8,243 nucleotides of DNA from an uncultured Elusimicrobiales bacterium (GTDB lineage: Bacteria; Elusimicrobiota; Elusimicrobia; Elusimicrobiales; Elusimicrobiaceae). The translations under genes and the position numbers were made by a program. Location: assembly GCA_944322775.1 (NCBI GenBank), contig CALUQA010000133.1:1-8243 (forward strand), read 5' to 3'. Below, one piece after another: positions 6,213-8,243 of the stretch (position 1 is the stretch's first letter; the number at the start of each line of letters is the position of its first letter). The notes beneath the pieces are model-generated. The model was not told the origin of the DNA. It saw nothing but the letters and a program-made list of their open reading frames with translations, and ran no database searches.

Positions 6213-6553
6213 AAAATAAAATAATATTGCTTGCCGCTCTGTTTGTGTTGGGGGGGTGCGTGGTGGTGCCGCAAACGAAAGTCAGCCAAACCAACAGCGA
6301 AGTTAAAATCGTGACGCAAAAGCCGCAAGGCTGCCAGTTTTTGGCCGGCGTACTGGGCGACCAAAACGACGTAAGCGGCCAATGGGGCGAAGATATGCTG
6401 GACAATATCCGCACCAATGCCGCCAACTTGGGCGGGAACGTGGTGTATTTGCGTTCGGCCGCGGTGGCGCCGGCGGGTGCGTCGGACGAATATTTTAGGG
6501 ACTTTTACGTGGACGGCGTACGCTACGGCGGGCTTATTTATAAGTGCCCGTAA
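6209..6553 (+). CDS. DUF4156 (YjeI-like) outer-membrane lipoprotein
   Basis: A 114-residue protein with a lipoprotein signal: a basic start (MKNK), a hydrophobic stretch and the lipobox LGGC with Cys17 as the lipidated residue. The next residue is valine, not aspartate, so by the Lol rule it should go to the outer membrane. The mature part matches the DUF4156 family as I remember E. coli YjeI: SEVKIVTQKP (30-39), the cysteine region CQFLAGVLG (42-50), then NIRTNAANLGGNVVYL (66-81), then a GGLIYKCP end (107-114). Cys42 and Cys113 are at the two positions conserved in that family and may form a disulfide. The family has no established function. The start codon overlaps the peptidase stop (ATGA), so the two proteins are probably made together, and a hairpin terminator follows within 20 bases. 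Confidence 0.82.
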   Translation: MKNKIILLAALFVLGGCVVVPQTKVSQTNSEVKIVTQKPQGCQFLAGVLGDQNDVSGQWGEDMLDNIRTNAANLGGNVVYLRSAAVAPAGASDEYFRDFYVDGVRYGGLIYKCP

Positions 6554-6568
6554 GCATTTTGGTAAATT

Positions 6569-6599
6569 AAAAACCCCCGCTCATTTGAGCGGGGGTTTT
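6569..6599. terminator. Bidirectional rho-independent terminator
   Basis: A perfect 9-bp stem (CCCCCGCTC at 6574-6582 with GAGCGGGGG at 6587-6595) closes a 4-base loop, ATTT. Five A lie to the left and four T to the right. It lies 15 bases after the lipoprotein stop and 12 bases from the stop of the convergent hppA, so it can end both transcripts. Confidence 0.92.
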
Positions 6600-6611
6600 G
6601 TTTGCTGCAAA

Positions 6612-8243
6612 TTATTTTTGTGCGGTGAAGTCTTGCGCGGGGGCTTTGCTTTTAAGGATAGCCCACGTCAACACGGCCAGCAGCACAATCACGCACACCC
6701 AGCCGATTTTGCCAAGCGGCGTATAGTCGTTGTGGTAGTTTACGATGATAGGCGCCACGATGACGGCCACCATGTTGACCACCTTAATCAACGGGTTGAC
6801 GGCCGGGCCGGCGGTATCCTTTAACGGGTCGCCCACCGTATCGCCCACCACGCTGGCTTTGTGGCGTTCGGAACCTTTGCCGGTGTTGGATGCAATGTCG
6901 GAAGGTTCGTCTTCCACCACTTTTTTGGCGTTATCCCACGCGCCGCCGGAGTTTGCCATAAACACCGCCAGCAACTGGCCCGACACAATAATGCCCGCCA
7001 AAAAGCCGCCCAGCGCTTCCACGCCCATGGCCAGCCCCACCACAATGGGCGACACAATGCCCAGCGTGGCCAGCACAATCAGTTTTTTTTGCGCTGCAAT
7101 GGTGGAAATGCCCACCGCGCGCGTATAATCGGGCTTGGCTTTGCCTTCCAGCACGCCCAGTTTGAACTGGCGGCGCACTTCCAGCACGATAAGCCCGGCC
7201 GCGCGGTTGACGGCATTGATGGCAAAAGAAGAGAACAGCCACGGCAGCGCCGCGCCAATAAGCATGCCCACAAACACCGTCGGGTTAGACACCACAATGC
7301 CTACCTGGGACAAAAGCTCCAGCACCTTATTTTCGCCGGCGGCTTTCCAGGCGTCGTTAAGCAGGGTTTGCACATTGCTCACGTCCACCATGTATGAAGC
7401 AAACAACGCCACCGCCGCAATCACGGCCGAACCGATGGCCACCCCTTTGGTGATGGCTTTAGTGGTGTTGCCCACGCCGTCCAAGTCTGCCATAATTTGG
7501 CGGGCTTTTTTGGTGTCGGCGTCGTCTTGCCCGTGCCAGGCCATTTCGCCAATGCCGTTGGCATTGTCGGCAATGGGGCCGAAGGAGTCCATGGCCACAT
7601 TGTTGCCCGTCAGCGTCAGCATGCCGATGCCGGTCATGGCCACGCCGTAAAGCACAAAAGTGAAGGACTCGGCCGCCGTTAACCCGTCAATGGTGCCAAA
7701 AATCAGCACGGAAGCAAAAATGGAAGCCGCCAGCACCACGGTCGTCCACACGGCAGATTCCATACCCACGGCCAGACCGGAAAGAATGGTCGTGGCGGAA
7801 CCGGTGGTGGTGGCTTTTTTCACTTCCTGCACGGGTTTTTTGTCCGTCCCTGTAAAGTATTCGGTTAAGCGGTCAATGCAGATGGCCAGCAAAATGCCGA
7901 TGGTCGTTACCGCAAAGGGGCGCCACCAGCCGCCGGGCACCTGGTTCATGTAAAAATATGCCAGGGCGCCAAAGATGACAATGGAAATAGCGGCGGAAAT
8001 GCTGTAACCTTTAAAAATGGCTTTCATGGCATTGCCGGCGGTGCGGTTGGAATCTTTTACGGCATAGGTGCCGATAATAGAGCACAACACGCCGATACCG
8101 CGCACCAAAAGCGGATAGACAATCCACTCGTGGTGGCCTGTAATACGCCAAAGCGAAATGCCCAAAATAAGGCCCGAAACGATGGTCACTTCGTAGGACT
8201 CAAAAATGTCTGCCGCCATGCCGGCGCAGTCGCCCACGTTGTC
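6612..8243 (-). CDS. hppA: Membrane-bound proton-translocating pyrophosphatase, C-terminal 543 residues (5' end outside window)
   Basis: The frame is open to the window edge, where the codons read D-N-V-G-D-C-A-G-M-A-A-D, the conserved GDNVGDCAGMAAD catalytic loop. The GTG at 8237 is therefore an internal valine, not a start, and roughly the first 150-200 residues are missing. The enzyme is a multi-helix integral membrane protein that couples pyrophosphate hydrolysis to cation pumping. Other family motifs, counted from 8237 as residue 1, are NNVAMDSFGPIADNANGI (212-229), GGAWDNAKK (431-439) and GDTVGDPLKDTAGPAVNP (465-482). In GNTTKAITKG (256-265) the lysine at 260 and threonine at 263 mark the K+-independent class, whose characterised members pump H+. 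K+-dependent enzymes, including the Na+ pumps, have alanine and glycine there (GNTTAAIGKG). I therefore predict a K+-independent H+-PPase that saves energy from biosynthetic pyrophosphate. It converges with the lipoprotein gene across a hairpin. Its promoter is outside the window. Confidence 0.95.
   Translation of the reverse strand, partial: DNVGDCAGMAADIFESYEVTIVSGLILGISLWRITGHHEWIVYPLLVRGIGVLCSIIGTYAVKDSNRTAGNAMKAIFKGYSISAAISIVIFGALAYFYMNQVPGGWWRPFAVTTIGILLAICIDRLTEYFTGTDKKPVQEVKKATTTGSATTILSGLAVGMESAVWTTVVLAASIFASVLIFGTIDGLTAAESFTFVLYGVAMTGIGMLTLTGNNVAMDSFGPIADNANGIGEMAWHGQDDADTKKARQIMADLDGVGNTTKAITKGVAIGSAVIAAVALFASYMVDVSNVQTLLNDAWKAAGENKVLELLSQVGIVVSNPTVFVGMLIGAALPWLFSSFAINAVNRAAGLIVLEVRRQFKLGVLEGKAKPDYTRAVGISTIAAQKKLIVLATLGIVSPIVVGLAMGVEALGGFLAGIIVSGQLLAVFMANSGGAWDNAKKVVEDEPSDIASNTGKGSERHKASVVGDTVGDPLKDTAGPAVNPLIKVVNMVAVIVAPIIVNYHNDYTPLGKIGWVCVIVLLAVLTWAILKSKAPAQDFTAQK

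Noticed and set aside
8235..8237. A GTG that could be read as the hppA start codon.
   Set aside because: It is the valine in the conserved GDNVGDCAGM motif. The upstream codons at the window edge (D, N) match the family, so the gene continues beyond the window.

Overview
The window is dense bacterial chromosome with short gaps and no stretch over 300 bases lacking a gene. It holds seven protein genes, two of them cut by the window edges. Base composition looks even throughout, and there is no sign of an insertion sequence, phage, CRISPR array, tRNA or rRNA. The signal peptide and lipoprotein point to a bacterium with an envelope of Gram-negative style. The mix of an IspH enzyme extended by a UbiA-like membrane domain, a K+-independent membrane pyrophosphatase and an atypical phosphofructokinase suggests a deep-branching fermentative lineage. 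Elusimicrobiota is my best guess, from recall of such gene content and not proven by anything here.

Layout. (1) Positions 1-422, + strand: the C-terminal end of a purple-acid-phosphatase-like metallophosphoesterase whose visible metal-binding histidines are all replaced. (2) A hairpin at 436-469 separates it from a convergent minus-strand cluster. Read in the direction of transcription, that cluster is ispH fused to a UbiA-like membrane domain (4047-2359), then phosphofructokinase (2344-1244), then the RlmB/TrmH-family RNA 2'-O-methyltransferase (1231-482). The gaps of 14 and 12 bases and the clear ribosome binding sites indicate one operon. (3) A 101-bp divergent intergenic region (4048-4148) carries a TATAAT box facing each way. 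(4) On the + strand, an exported thimet-oligopeptidase-like M3 peptidase (4149-6212) overlaps by 4 bases a YjeI-like DUF4156 lipoprotein (6209-6553). (5) A second hairpin at 6569-6599 closes that pair and also the convergent membrane pyrophosphatase gene hppA (6612-8243, minus strand, N-terminus outside the window).

How the genes may connect. IspH makes the C5 prenyl diphosphates IPP and DMAPP, and UbiA-type proteins bind prenyl diphosphates, so the fusion may place isoprenoid precursor synthesis at the membrane. Prenyl transfer releases pyrophosphate, which HppA can hydrolyse to pump protons. The phosphofructokinase has an active-site pair (Gly in GGDGT, Lys in PKTIDND) that leaves its phosphoryl donor, ATP or pyrophosphate, open. 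A pyrophosphate-centred link between these genes is therefore possible but is inference. The peptidase and lipoprotein form a separate two-gene envelope unit.

The most interesting items are the IspH-UbiA-like fusion with eroded Asp motifs, and the phosphatase-fold protein that appears to have lost its metal site.
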